This document shows positions 53,395-62,347 of a stretch of DNA of 64,000 nucleotides, piece after piece (the first letter of the stretch is position 1; every line of letters starts with the position of its first letter). A model generated the notes under the pieces. The model ran no database searches and was not told the DNA's origin. It saw only the letters and a program-made list of their open reading frames with translations. Location of the stretch: the NCBI GenBank assembly GCA_016290775.1, contig JAEEVF010000007.1, positions 1 to 64,000 of the forward strand. The letters run 5' to 3'. Both the position numbers and the translations under genes were made by a program. The stretch comes from Acetatifactor sp. Its GTDB lineage: Bacteria > Bacillota > Clostridia > Lachnospirales > Lachnospiraceae.

Positions 53395-54531
53395 TTATCG
53401 ATAGGTAAAATTATCCGTGTCACGGATGATCAGGATCATGGTCTTTCCGTTGTTGAGCCGGATCTCCTCGCCATTATCGTCGTAAAACTTGGTAGCGCCG
53501 TAGTCTCCCTCTTTTTTCCAGGTGACGTGAATGCCTTTACCCTTGGTAAAGAAGTATCCGTCGCGCGTCGTGTCATGACACTGCATCGCAAGATATCCAT
53601 TGCCGATGTCCTCCTGCTTTACGCGCTGTACCAGGAGATTACTGAAGGAAAGCTGTTCGCCCGTCACGCCGTCCACGTGAGGACCGTCCGTGTCGCCGGA
53701 AAGATATTGATAACGGTAATACAGGCCATCCCGATCGTTGTACTGGAAGTAGCACCTTGTCAAGGGATAGGAGGCCGTCATGTCCACATAGGAACCGTCA
53801 ACGACAGCGTCTCCATATTGACTTAGCGTGTTTGTGGTCCCAGGCTCTGCAAACAGAAAATGCTCGGGCTCCGTGAGGCCGCGATAGGACAGGCTGATGT
53901 CGCTTTTCTTGCAGGCTGCAATGATCGCCGCTCCGGAGGTATATGCATTATGGGGAGCGTCCCTGTCAGCGGATCTGTAAAACGCCGCAGTATCGTACAT
54001 GCCGTCCACGTGTTCCGTGGTCTCTTCGTTCAAAAGGTCATAGACGAAATAAGGGCCGCCATAGTGGACGATGATGGAATCCCATTCGAGCGCCCAGTAA
54101 ACGAAATAGCTTCGAATGCTGCGGACGTTTCCGATCTTTTTGATGCTTTGCCAATCCTCGTAGATCGCCATCATTCGGGTCATGTTGCCTTCCACTCTTG
54201 CTTCATACAGGATGGAGGCCTCGGAGAGGTTGCAGTGCGGGACTGCGTGCACCTCATTGGGAATGATCACGGCGATGGGACGGGTTTCAACAATGGATTC
54301 GTCCACCCACTCATTAGTGAGAAGGCTTCGTTTCATGCCGTCCTGCGGCGGAAGATTTGGATCATTTTGATTGTTTTCCGGCCTTGCCTTGGAAGGATCC
54401 TTGCTCTGGGGGGTGATCGCCTCGCCCGAAATGGCCTCGCCTGAAGTCTCAGACGGGGGATGAGGCAATTCGCACCCTGTAAGCAGAAGGGCCGCAAGCA
54501 GTGCTAAGGCCAGTCGTATGTTCTTTTTCAT
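53395..54531 (-). CDS. DUF3048 lipoprotein (YerB-like)
   Basis: The 378-residue protein has a lipoprotein signal (LALALLAALLLTGC, lipobox Cys20), a Ser/Pro/Glu-rich linker, and the DUF3048 domain with TRPIAVIIPNEVHAVPHCNLSEASILYEARVEGNMTRMMAI and NVRSIRSYFVYWALEWDSIIVHYGG. This matches YerB, a lipoprotein of unknown exact role on the outer membrane face of monoderms. It is the second gene of a minus-strand pair, 27 bases after the PAP2-like gene. Confidence 0.9.
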   Translation of the reverse strand: MKKNIRLALALLAALLLTGCELPHPPSETSGEAISGEAITPQSKDPSKARPENNQNDPNLPPQDGMKRSLLTNEWVDESIVETRPIAVIIPNEVHAVPHCNLSEASILYEARVEGNMTRMMAIYEDWQSIKKIGNVRSIRSYFVYWALEWDSIIVHYGGPYFVYDLLNEETTEHVDGMYDTAAFYRSADRDAPHNAYTSGAAIIAACKKSDISLSYRGLTEPEHFLFAEPGTTNTLSQYGDAVVDGSYVDMTASYPLTRCYFQYNDRDGLYYRYQYLSGDTDGPHVDGVTGEQLSFSNLLVQRVKQEDIGNGYLAMQCHDTTRDGYFFTKGKGIHVTWKKEGDYGATKFYDDNGEEIRLNNGKTMILIIRDTDNFTYR

Positions 54532-54558
54532 GGTGTTACCTCAAGCCTGATCAAGGGA

Positions 54559-55014
54559 TCAAGGCAGTATGTTGCAGATCACGACGGCGATCACAATGCC
54601 AAGAATGGCGCCGGCCATGACCTGAAGAGGGGTGTGGCCCACAAATTCCTTGAGCTTTTCGTCCGTGGGAAGATCTGAATTGCCCATTTCCTCGAATGCC
54701 TGCAACATTTCGTTGATCAGCTTGGCCTGAATGCCGGTTTCCCTTCGAACGCCCATGGCATCGTACATGACGATCAGCGCAAGGACTAAGGAAATGGCGA
54801 ATTCAAAACTGTCAACGCCGCTTCTCATACAGGCGGCCGTCGCCAGGGCACAGACGGATGCTGAATGGGAACTGGGCATGCCGCCGCTTCCGATCAGGCG
54901 CTCCGCGATGAATTTTTTCGTAAAGAACATGTGGATCAAGGTCTTTAGGACCTGAGCCACCAGCCAGCCCGCAGCGGCGGACAGGAAAAAGGCATTGTCG
55001 AATAACGTGTACAT
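54559..55014 (-). CDS. Divergent PAP2-family (DUF212) membrane protein
   Basis: The 151-residue protein has four or five membrane helices and the DUF212 motif IGSGGMPSSHSASVCALATA, where PSSHS corresponds to the PAP2 phosphatase active-site serine/histidine region; later come YDAMGVRRETG and FVGHTPLQVMAGAILG. A role as a lipid phosphate phosphatase is likely but unproven for this branch. The ATG ending at 55014 sits behind TTTGGAAG; a TTG five codons upstream is less likely. It has its own promoter on this strand. Confidence 0.85.
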   Translation of the reverse strand: MYTLFDNAFFLSAAAGWLVAQVLKTLIHMFFTKKFIAERLIGSGGMPSSHSASVCALATAACMRSGVDSFEFAISLVLALIVMYDAMGVRRETGIQAKLINEMLQAFEEMGNSDLPTDEKLKEFVGHTPLQVMAGAILGIVIAVVICNILP

Positions 55015-55054
55015 GGTATTTTCTTCCAAAATCTTTGATTTTACAGTATCTTTT

Positions 55055-55083
55055 AGTATAACCGAAGTTTCCGCAAAAGTCCA
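55055..55083 (-). promoter_or_regulatory. Minus-strand promoter of the PAP2-like/DUF3048 pair
   Basis: On the minus strand, TGGACT (55078-55083) and TATACT (55055-55060) are separated by 17 bases. This is about 40 bases before the start codon. Confidence 0.55.
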
Positions 55084-55108
55084 TGCTTTCGGGGAAAATA
55101 GTTTGTGA

Positions 55109-55137
55109 TTGCCATAAGCGGGAAAGCATGATAAACT
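55109..55137 (+). promoter_or_regulatory. Plus-strand promoter of the GtrB-like glycosyltransferase
   Basis: TTGCCA (55109-55114) and TAAACT (55132-55137) are separated by 17 bases. It lies back to back with the minus-strand promoter, 26 bases apart. Confidence 0.55.
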
Positions 55138-55197
55138 AAGAGGGTAGTGATCATTGGGGCGATCTGGCCCCGAAAATAAAGGTCAGGAGAGACTTTC

Positions 55198-56127
55198 GTG
55201 AAAACGTTAACTGTGATCTGCCCATGTTATAACGAGAAGGATAACGTGGAACCATTTTATCAGGAAGTCCTGAAAAACGAGGAGTTTTTTAGCGGAAAGG
55301 GCGTGGAGCTGAAATTCCTTTTTGTGGATGACGGCTCGCATGACGGAACGCTGGACGAGATCAAAAAGCTAAGTTCGGCGGACAAGAGAGTGCATTATCT
55401 TTCCTTTTCCAGAAACTTTGGAAAGGAAGCGGCAATGTATGCCGGCCTAGAGCATGCGGGGAGCGAATTTGTCGTCATCATGGACGTGGACCTGCAGGAC
55501 CCGCCACACCTTTTGCCGGAGATGTTTTCCTATCTCGAGGAGGGATATGATTCCGTCTCCACAAGACGCGTGAACCGCAAGGGCGAACCCCCGATCCGGA
55601 GCTTTTTTGCCCGCATGTTTTATGGCATCATGAAGAAGATCTCGCGGACGGAGATCGTGGACGGCGCGAGGGATTATCGCCTCATGACGCGTCAGGTCGC
55701 TGACGCGATCCTTTCCATGGGCGAATACAATCGCTTTACCAAGGGTATCTATGGATGGGTAGGCTTCAAGACGAAGTGGCTCGAGTACGAAAACGTGGAG
55801 CGTGCAAAGGGTGAGACCAAATGGAGCTTTTGGAAGCTTTTGGTATATTCCATCGAAGGGATCACGGCCTTTTCCACGGCGCCTCTTTCCATCGCTGCCT
55901 TTGTCGGAGCGCTGTTTTGTTTGCTTGCATTTGCCATGATCATTTTCATCATCGTACGCAAGCTCATCTTTGACGATCCCGTGTCTGGCTGGCCGTCCTT
56001 AGTCTGCATTATTCTCATGACCAGCGGCGTGCAGTTTTTCTGCACGGGCATTTTGGGACAATACCTCGCAAAAACCTATCTGGAAGTGAAACGTCGCCCA
56101 ATTTATCTCATTCGGGAGGAAGCGTAG
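55198..56127 (+). CDS. GtrB/DPM1-type polyprenyl-phosphate glycosyltransferase
   Basis: This 309-residue family 2 glycosyltransferase should load a sugar onto undecaprenyl phosphate at the inner membrane face. The catalytic domain has VICPCYNEKDNVEPF, FVDDGSHDGT, the DXD-like IMDVDLQDPP and FTKGIYGWVGFKT. Two C-terminal helices (about residues 225-255 and 265-290) match GtrB. The sugar is not predictable. The start is a GTG at 55198, 7 bases after AGGAGA. A terminator overlaps its 3' end, so it is a single-gene transcript. Confidence 0.92.
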   Translation: MKTLTVICPCYNEKDNVEPFYQEVLKNEEFFSGKGVELKFLFVDDGSHDGTLDEIKKLSSADKRVHYLSFSRNFGKEAAMYAGLEHAGSEFVVIMDVDLQDPPHLLPEMFSYLEEGYDSVSTRRVNRKGEPPIRSFFARMFYGIMKKISRTEIVDGARDYRLMTRQVADAILSMGEYNRFTKGIYGWVGFKTKWLEYENVERAKGETKWSFWKLLVYSIEGITAFSTAPLSIAAFVGALFCLLAFAMIIFIIVRKLIFDDPVSGWPSLVCIILMTSGVQFFCTGILGQYLAKTYLEVKRRPIYLIREEA

Positions 56128-56152
56128 CCAAGCTTTGCGGCTACGCTTTTAA
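56122..56152 (+). terminator. Terminator overlapping the GtrB-like stop codon
   Basis: GCGTAGCC (56122-56129), which contains the stop codon TAG, pairs with GGCTACGC (56139-56146) around a nine-base loop and is followed by TTTTAATTT. Confidence 0.8.
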
Positions 56153-56249
56153 TTTGCGCGATAAGGCCGGAGAGCGGGCGCCGTGCTTGCACGAGCGCAC
56201 ATTCGACGGCCAACGTACATCGAAACAGCAACGCTGTGAGATGCGCGAA

Positions 56250-56287
56250 AAGTCTTAATATTTTGGTGGTTTAAGTCTTAATTTTTT
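56250..56287. repeat. Direct repeat upstream of the polysaccharide genes
   Basis: AAGTCTTAATATTTT (56250-56264) and AAGTCTTAATTTTTT (56273-56287) match at 14 of 15 bases and are spaced 23 bases apart, about two helix turns. They lie 60-100 bases before the start at 56348. A TAAGATACTAT stretch at 56321-56331 may hold the -10 box. This fits tandem binding sites for an activator, which is inference. Confidence 0.45.
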
Positions 56288-56347
56288 CTTATTTCCGTAG
56301 AATAATAGGGAAAACTATGGTAAGATACTATCGGTGAGGTAGCTACT

Positions 56348-57442
56348 ATGATAGCATTGATTGCAGTCATTTGTTTTCCGCTCGCCTGTCTTCTCGGAAA
56401 TGCATTGATCCAAGTGGTGGACGCAAAGAGGTCTCACAGTGAGTATTTTTGGGAGGATCGGCTTCTTGCGGGCATTTTTGTGGTGATCGGGCTGGCCGAG
56501 GGCGCACATTTGATGGCGCTAATGCGCGGACGGTCCCTTTTGGCGTTTACAAAAACCTATCTGCTATTCCTTATCGTATTTGTTGCCCTTTCCACAGGGA
56601 TCACGCTCTTTGCCTTCCGGAGGAGGAAACGCACAGACGATGCGAGGGCAGAGGGTGACAACGCGAACGCACGGACGGATGACCCAAAGGCCGGGACCAC
56701 TCACTTCAGCAAGGCGTTGCTTGAGAAGCGGCTTGACAAGAAAGAATGGATAGCACTCTCGGCATTCCTGATCCTCGTGGCCGTGCAGATCGTGCTCGTC
56801 ATTGTAAGATCGGCCGTGTTCCTGGAGTATGATGTCACCCTTGAGACGGTGGTCAGCTTTGTAAAGACAAATGCGCTTTACTCGGTGGATCCCCTGACGG
56901 GTCTTCCCTATGTGCAGGGCATGCCGATGCGACTGAAGATCCTTTGCCTGCCGACGCTTTACGCAGGACTTTCGCAGTTTTTTGGCGTTTCACCGGAAGG
57001 GGTCGTTTGGCACCTGATCCCCGCGATCACGCTGGCTTTTGCATATTTCGCAGATATATCACTGGCACGCACGTTGTTTTCGAAGAATCGTTTTTTCGCG
57101 CTATGCTTCCTGGCCATTACGGCACTACTTGTTTTTGTCGGTGATTACGGCTACGGAATGGAGGGCTTTGGCCTTTTGCACGGAGGCTTCCAGGGGACGA
57201 CGATCCGCATTGCCGTTCTGGTGCCGTACCTATTCAGCCTTTGTCTTCGGAAGAAATACCGGCTGATGCTTTTGCCGGTCCTTGTGGAGGCGTGCATTGT
57301 CTGGACGCTTTACGGAATTGGCATGGGAGTTGCCGTGATCGCTTTGTTTTTTGCGGCAGCGTATGTTCGTAAACTCCTTGCTCGCGGTCCCAAAAAGCAA
57401 GATGAAGACGGAAAGGAGGGAACCTCATGGGCGAACTCCTGA
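56348..57442 (+). CDS. Polytopic membrane protein, DUF6077-like
   Basis: The 364-residue protein has about eight membrane helices split by a charged loop (about residues 88-130, KRTDDARAEGDNANARTDDPK). The segment PLTGLPYVQGMPMRLKILCLPTLYAGLSQFFG, and the later FLAITALLVFVGDYGYGMEGFGLLHGGFQGTTIR, resemble DUF6077 proteins of Clostridia. Location at the head of a glycan cluster suggests a role in polysaccharide assembly, possibly as a GT-C-like enzyme, but no catalytic motif is clear. It overlaps the next gene by 16 bases. Confidence 0.72.
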   Translation: MIALIAVICFPLACLLGNALIQVVDAKRSHSEYFWEDRLLAGIFVVIGLAEGAHLMALMRGRSLLAFTKTYLLFLIVFVALSTGITLFAFRRRKRTDDARAEGDNANARTDDPKAGTTHFSKALLEKRLDKKEWIALSAFLILVAVQIVLVIVRSAVFLEYDVTLETVVSFVKTNALYSVDPLTGLPYVQGMPMRLKILCLPTLYAGLSQFFGVSPEGVVWHLIPAITLAFAYFADISLARTLFSKNRFFALCFLAITALLVFVGDYGYGMEGFGLLHGGFQGTTIRIAVLVPYLFSLCLRKKYRLMLLPVLVEACIVWTLYGIGMGVAVIALFFAAAYVRKLLARGPKKQDEDGKEGTSWANS

Positions 57443-58293
57443 AAAACGCATTTCTTGGTTTTCGTGCAATGAACGGGCAGGGAAAGCTCTTCGCCATATT
57501 GTTCCTCGTTCTCCTTCTTTGCTTTCTCTGGAAGCTCGGGGAGGGGAAACAAAAGGAGCTCCTTTCCTATGGCGGCGTTGCAACCGTGCTCTGTATCTGT
57601 CCGGCCACGGCAGTGCTTCTGATGCTGTGGCAAACGAAGTTTTACGATTATGAATTTGTCTGGACGATCGTGCCACTTACGGCACTGATCTCCTGTGGCA
57701 TCGTTTTGGTGCTGGAGCGCCTTTTGTCCTTTGGCGACAAGCCCAAACAAAAGCTCCTGCTTGCATTTTTTGCGCTGGCGATCCTGCTCCTTTGCGGAAG
57801 GCTTGGGAATCCCAAGTGGACCGTTACGAACGTAAGCGCGCAGCGAAAGGAAGTAAGCGCAGTTCTCCAGTCCCTGAAGACGGACGAGGCTCAGACCATC
57901 TGCCTTTGGGCGCCGAAAAAAGTGATGGAACATGCCAGAAGCCTTGACGGCGGGATCACGCTCCTTTATGGCAGGAACATGTACCAGGAGCATTTGAATG
58001 CATATTCCTACGAAGAGTATTCCCAGGAGCAAAGAGATCTGTACGTGTGGATGAGCCTTGCGGAAGGGTATGGCACGCTGGACGTTCCCGTTCCTGCAGA
58101 CCTTGACGTCGTAGGAGAAGCGCCTGAAGCCGGGAGCACCATGGAAGGGATCTCGTGCATAAAAAAGGCCCTGGAGCTTGGCGTAAATCGGGTCCTGCTT
58201 CCCGGAAGCATTTCCGAAGAATCCATAAAGGAATTGGAGCAGGCGCTAGGCGTGAAAACGGAAAAATTGGAAGGTTATTGGTTGCTTCGATGA
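57427..58293 (+). CDS. Membrane protein of the polysaccharide cluster
   Basis: The 288-residue protein has four N-terminal membrane helices (to about residue 125) and a soluble C-terminal domain (about 135-288) with LQSLKTDEAQTICLWAPKKVMEHARSLDGGITLLYGRNMYQE. I do not recognise the family. The second domain resembles the extracytoplasmic part of integral-membrane sugar transferases, but that is a guess. It is translationally coupled to the gene before (16-base overlap) and the one after (ATGA overlap), so it likely works with both. Confidence 0.65.
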   Translation: MGELLKNAFLGFRAMNGQGKLFAILFLVLLLCFLWKLGEGKQKELLSYGGVATVLCICPATAVLLMLWQTKFYDYEFVWTIVPLTALISCGIVLVLERLLSFGDKPKQKLLLAFFALAILLLCGRLGNPKWTVTNVSAQRKEVSAVLQSLKTDEAQTICLWAPKKVMEHARSLDGGITLLYGRNMYQEHLNAYSYEEYSQEQRDLYVWMSLAEGYGTLDVPVPADLDVVGEAPEAGSTMEGISCIKKALELGVNRVLLPGSISEESIKELEQALGVKTEKLEGYWLLR

Positions 58294-59060
58294 TGGAGAA
58301 AAAAGACCCCGTGGTGAGCATTGTCACTCCGGTATATAACGTCGAAAAGTTCATAGAAGAGACCATGGACAGCGTCCGCGCCCAGACCTTTGAGGACTGG
58401 GAGATGCTCCTGGTGGAGGACGGATGCAAGGACAACACGGTCGGCGTCATAGAAGGCTACCTGGAAAGAACCGGGGAGGAGCGGATCCGTCTGATCCGGA
58501 TGGAGCAGAACGGAGGCGCCGCAAAGGCGAGAAACCGTGGTGTCATGGAGGCAAGGGGTCAATACCTGACTTACCTGGATGCGGACGACCTCTGGGAGCC
58601 GCAAAAGCTGGAGCGTGAACTGGCCTTCCTTCGGGAGAGGGATGCAGCCTTTGTGTTCACGGGCTATGAATTCGCCGATGAGAACGGAAAGGGACTTGGG
58701 AAGATCGTACGCGTCCCCGAAACCATCGACTACAAGGAAGCCTTAAAGAATACGACGATCTTTACGTCAACGGTCATGTTTGATCTTTCAAAGCTCTCGA
58801 AAGAGGAGCTGATGATGCCGGTGATGAAGAGCGAGGACACCGCGCTTTGGTGGAGGGTGCTCCGCGGCGGCGTCATTGCCCATGGTCTTGACGAAAACCT
58901 TGTGAAATACAGAAGGGCGGGAAAGTCCCTGTCCTCCAACAAACTCGAAGCGATCCGAAGGATCTGGAATCTTTACCGCAAGGCAGAAGGAATGAGCATT
59001 CCAAGCAGTGCACTTAATTTTGTCTTTTGGGCAGTGAGGGCCGTGAAACGACGGATTTAG
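58290..59060 (+). CDS. Family 2 glycosyltransferase
   Basis: The 256-residue GT-A enzyme has SIVTPVYNVEKFIEETMDSV, VEDGCKDNT and the DXD motif YLDADDLWEP, and later EDTALWWRVLRGG. It adds a sugar to a surface glycan; donor and acceptor are unknown. The ATG at 58290 overlaps the preceding stop (ATGA). The frame opens upstream at 58155, but the extra 45 residues are basic, lie inside the previous gene and do not belong to the family. Confidence 0.9.
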   Translation: MMEKKDPVVSIVTPVYNVEKFIEETMDSVRAQTFEDWEMLLVEDGCKDNTVGVIEGYLERTGEERIRLIRMEQNGGAAKARNRGVMEARGQYLTYLDADDLWEPQKLERELAFLRERDAAFVFTGYEFADENGKGLGKIVRVPETIDYKEALKNTTIFTSTVMFDLSKLSKEELMMPVMKSEDTALWWRVLRGGVIAHGLDENLVKYRRAGKSLSSNKLEAIRRIWNLYRKAEGMSIPSSALNFVFWAVRAVKRRI

Positions 59061-59076
59061 GGGAGGAAGTCACACA

Positions 59077-60519
59077 TTGGAAAAGAACTTGCATGAAGAC
59101 AGATTACGAAAAATGGAGTCCTTTAAGAGGCTGATCAATCTGGGGCTGTCAACCTTAAGCCTTGGACTTGTGATCGCCATCTTTGCCTATTTTTGGTTAA
59201 CGCACTTTCAGTACAGTCTGGTACAAGCCCTGCATTTCTACAAAAACGGCCACATCCTGGAGATCACGATCTATGGCGTGGTGCTCTACATGTTTGCGAA
59301 GATGTACGGTGGGACCAGATTCGGGTATCTTAAGAACACGGAGATCATCTTTTCGCAGATCTTCGCGACGGCCATTGCTGATCTGTTCATCTACGGCGAG
59401 CTTTCGCTGATGGCGTTTCAGCTTTTCCTGCCGACGTTCTTCATCTGGATGTTCCTTGCGCAGTCCGTCACGTTGATCATTTACACCAATCTGGCGAACC
59501 GCCTGTACCTCCGGATGTTCCCGCCAAGAAAGCTCCTTTTGCTTCACGGCGAGCGCTCTACTGAAGACATCTGCAACAAGTTCGCAAGCAGAAAGGACAA
59601 GTACCTGATCACCCGCAAGGAGCAGATCCGCCCTGAGATGCAGGAGAACTATCACATCATCAAGGAAGCCTATCAAAACGGCGAGATCAATGCCGTCGTG
59701 ATCTGGGACGTACCGACGATGGACCGCAATAAGCTCTTAAAGTTTTGTTACGCGAATTCCATTCGAGTTTATATGATGCCGAAGATCACGGACGTGATCA
59801 TGACGGGCGCGGAAGAGCTACATGTGTTTGACAGTCCGTTGCTCCTTACGAGGGAATACTGCCTGACCATGGAGCAGAGGTTCATCAAGCGCATGATCGA
59901 CATTGTGTGCTCACTCATCCTGATCATCATAAGCTCGCCCATCATGTTGATCACGGCGCTTTTGATCAAGATATCAGACCGTGGTCCGGTACTTTACAAG
60001 CAGGTGCGCTGCACCCTGGATCAGAGAGAGTTTAAGATCTTAAAGTTCCGCAGCATGAAACCGGATGCGGAAAAGGACGGGCAGGCAAGGCTGGCGCAGA
60101 AGAATGACGACAGGATCACGCCGGTGGGCAAGGTGATCCGCAAATGCCGTATTGACGAATTGCCACAGCTCTTTAACATCCTTAAGGGTGACATGTCCTT
60201 CATCGGCCCTAGACCGGAGCGCCCGGAGATCATCGCACAGTACGTGGAGGTCATGCCGGAGTTCGTATATCGCATGAAGGTCAAGGCGGGACTCGCAGGC
60301 TTTGCACAGGTTTACGGCAAATATAACACCACGCCTTATGACAAATTAAAGCTGGATCTCACTTACATTGAGAATTATTCCGTTTTGCTGGATTTAAAGC
60401 TGATGCTGCTCACGCTCAAGGTGCTCTTCTGGCCGGACAGCACGGAAGGCGTGGATGCAATGCAGATCACGGCGCTCAAAGAGGAAAAACGCTTGAAGGA
60501 GAACAAGGATGAAAACTAA
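59077..60519 (+). CDS. Polyprenyl glycosylphosphotransferase, initiating enzyme
   Basis: This 480-residue enzyme starts the polysaccharide by transferring a sugar-1-phosphate to undecaprenyl phosphate (WbaP/WcaJ/EpsL type). Four N-terminal membrane helices (about residues 18-145) and a middle soluble domain precede the catalytic part from about residue 268. That part starts with the reentrant helix FIKRMIDIVCSLILIIISSP and has KILKFRSM, CRIDELPQLFNILKGDMSFIGPRPERP and the C-terminal KLKLDLTYIENYS. The start is a TTG at 59077 behind GGGGAGGAAG. It overlaps the Wzz-like gene by 11 bases. Confidence 0.94.
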   Translation: MEKNLHEDRLRKMESFKRLINLGLSTLSLGLVIAIFAYFWLTHFQYSLVQALHFYKNGHILEITIYGVVLYMFAKMYGGTRFGYLKNTEIIFSQIFATAIADLFIYGELSLMAFQLFLPTFFIWMFLAQSVTLIIYTNLANRLYLRMFPPRKLLLLHGERSTEDICNKFASRKDKYLITRKEQIRPEMQENYHIIKEAYQNGEINAVVIWDVPTMDRNKLLKFCYANSIRVYMMPKITDVIMTGAEELHVFDSPLLLTREYCLTMEQRFIKRMIDIVCSLILIIISSPIMLITALLIKISDRGPVLYKQVRCTLDQREFKILKFRSMKPDAEKDGQARLAQKNDDRITPVGKVIRKCRIDELPQLFNILKGDMSFIGPRPERPEIIAQYVEVMPEFVYRMKVKAGLAGFAQVYGKYNTTPYDKLKLDLTYIENYSVLLDLKLMLLTLKVLFWPDSTEGVDAMQITALKEEKRLKENKDEN

Positions 60520-61555
60520 TGGCTGGGGAAAGGAACCCTTTGATCTAAGGCTAGTGGTCCTTCGCACGGTCCGATCGCTCCCGGGCATCCTGCTTGCTAC
60601 CGCCCTGCTAACGCTCCTGTTTGGCGGAGGGTACTATCTGAAAAACATAACGTTCCGGCAACCAAGCTATGTTGCGTCCTCTACCTTTTTTGTGGAATAT
60701 ACGGACGAAAACTGGTTTGTCGACAATATGTTCATTAGCGACTACACGTGGAACGAGTGGCTTGACACCGATGAATTCCAAGGCTTTGTGCTAGAGCATT
60801 TGGAGGGCGCGGCGCCCAAGGGAAGCTTAGATGACATGATGAGCGCGGAGGTTGCATATGATCTTCGCCTCGTAACGATTCTTGTGAGGTCCGGGGATGC
60901 GGACGAAGCAAATCGGATCAGCAAGGCAACGCAGCCTGCCATAACGGAGGATTTTACGAATGGTGTTCGTGACGTTGCAAGCATCCGCGTGACGGATTTT
61001 AACGCAGCGGCAGAGAACCTGAAGAACGTAAAGCCAGTGCGTGCGGCCGTGCTTTCGGCGATCTGCAGCCTGATCGCAGTTCTGATCGCATTCCTGCTTA
61101 AGGAGCTCATCTTTGAGAAGGTTTGGCTTCCGGATACGATCAAAAACCGCTTTGGCATCAGATGCGCAGGGGCTCCGACCGAGAGCACCTTCGCCGAAAA
61201 CGTCAAATACTTCTTCCAGGGTCAAAAAAGCATCGCCGTTTGTCCGACGGATGTCTCCATGGATCCCAAGGAGGTGGCCTCGGAGCTTTCAAAGATCAGC
61301 AGTGACCAGGAATGGATCCCCATGCCGTGCCCCGAGCTTTCGCCGGAGAGTGCGGAAAAGCTTCGTGAGATGGATGGGATCTTGCTCGTAACGCAGGCCG
61401 GAGAGGACGTAAAGCATCTGCAGGGCATGGCGTCCTTCCTGGAAGGGCAGGACGTTACGGTGACGGCGGCTGCGCTTTGGAATGAGGATGCATGGCTTCT
61501 TCGCCTGTACGGTCTTGGGATGAAGAAGGCAGCTACGGCAACAAAGGAAGGATGA
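60509..61555 (+). CDS. Wzz-like chain-length/polysaccharide co-polymerase
   Basis: The 348-residue protein has the co-polymerase plan: a membrane helix near residues 23-45, an external domain (46-175) with RQPSYVASSTFFVEY, and a second helix near 177-200 (AVLSAICSLIAVLIAFLLKEL). A cytoplasmic C-terminal part follows that looks like a degenerate P-loop domain without a Walker A motif. It would set glycan chain length or guide export. The lack of a functional kinase motif means any tyrosine kinase must be elsewhere. It starts inside the 3' end of the initiating transferase gene. Confidence 0.82.
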   Translation: MKTNGWGKEPFDLRLVVLRTVRSLPGILLATALLTLLFGGGYYLKNITFRQPSYVASSTFFVEYTDENWFVDNMFISDYTWNEWLDTDEFQGFVLEHLEGAAPKGSLDDMMSAEVAYDLRLVTILVRSGDADEANRISKATQPAITEDFTNGVRDVASIRVTDFNAAAENLKNVKPVRAAVLSAICSLIAVLIAFLLKELIFEKVWLPDTIKNRFGIRCAGAPTESTFAENVKYFFQGQKSIAVCPTDVSMDPKEVASELSKISSDQEWIPMPCPELSPESAEKLREMDGILLVTQAGEDVKHLQGMASFLEGQDVTVTAAALWNEDAWLLRLYGLGMKKAATATKEG

Positions 61556-61561
61556 CGCGAG

Positions 61562-62347
61562 ATGGGGCTTGAGGTGTTGGTGTCCGCAGTCAATGCGGAT
61601 CCAAGGGAACTTGCGAAAAAAATGAATCTGAGGACGGATGCGGTGATCGTGGATCAGTGTGATCGCGAAGGAGCCGAAACGTTTGAGCATCATGGGAAAA
61701 CGATCCGCTGTCTGTACATGAAAAGCCGCGGCGTCGGTCTTTCGAGAAATGCGGCATTTGACAATGCCACCGCAGACATTTGCCTGTTTGGAGATGAGGA
61801 CATTGTTTACGAGTCGGATTACGGAGAAAAGATCCTAAGCGCGTTTAAGAATCATCCCGAGGCGGACATTCTTTTGTTCAACGTCAAGGTCTGTGATGAA
61901 AGAAGGACCTACTGGAATGACTCCTATGGAAGGGTGCAGGGATTTGCAAGCGGAAGATACCCCGCTTACAGCATTGCCGCAAGGCGGGCGGTGCTGCTTC
62001 ACAAGGCCCTTCGTTTTTCGGTATATTTTGGAGGCGGCGCAAAATACAGCAATGGCGAGGACAGTTTGTTCCTGCGCGATGCTTCGAAGGCTGGCCTTCG
62101 GATGTATAAGACGCCGGAAGTGATTGGAGAAGAGATCCCGCGGCCATCCACTTGGTTTCACGGTTATAACGATAAGTTTTTCTACGACAGGGGCGTGCTC
62201 TACAAGGAGCTCTATGGCCCCGCGATGGCTCCCGTAAGGGCGCTTCGGTGGCTTACGAAAAACCGTAAGGAAATGTGTAAGGACTATCCCTACGGGAGGG
62301 CAATGGCACAGATGAGAAAGGGCTGGAGGGACGGCGTAAAGGCATGA
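61562..62347 (+). CDS. Glycosyltransferase, GT-A type
   Basis: The 261-residue protein resembles family 2 transferases of the GT-A fold. It has MGLEVLVSAVNADPRELAKKM, VDQCDREG, SRGVGLSRNAAFDNATADICLFGDEDIVY (the DED acting as DXD), and later GGGAKYSNGEDSLFLRDA. The first nucleotide-binding strand is less typical than in its neighbours. It lies 6 bases after the Wzz-like gene and overlaps the next transferase by ATGA. Confidence 0.82.
   Translation: MGLEVLVSAVNADPRELAKKMNLRTDAVIVDQCDREGAETFEHHGKTIRCLYMKSRGVGLSRNAAFDNATADICLFGDEDIVYESDYGEKILSAFKNHPEADILLFNVKVCDERRTYWNDSYGRVQGFASGRYPAYSIAARRAVLLHKALRFSVYFGGGAKYSNGEDSLFLRDASKAGLRMYKTPEVIGEEIPRPSTWFHGYNDKFFYDRGVLYKELYGPAMAPVRALRWLTKNRKEMCKDYPYGRAMAQMRKGWRDGVKA

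Noticed and set aside
58155..58289. Upstream extension of the glycosyltransferase at 58290
   Set aside because: It lies wholly inside the preceding gene, is rich in basic residues and precedes the normal family N-terminus; an ATGA overlap gives a natural start.
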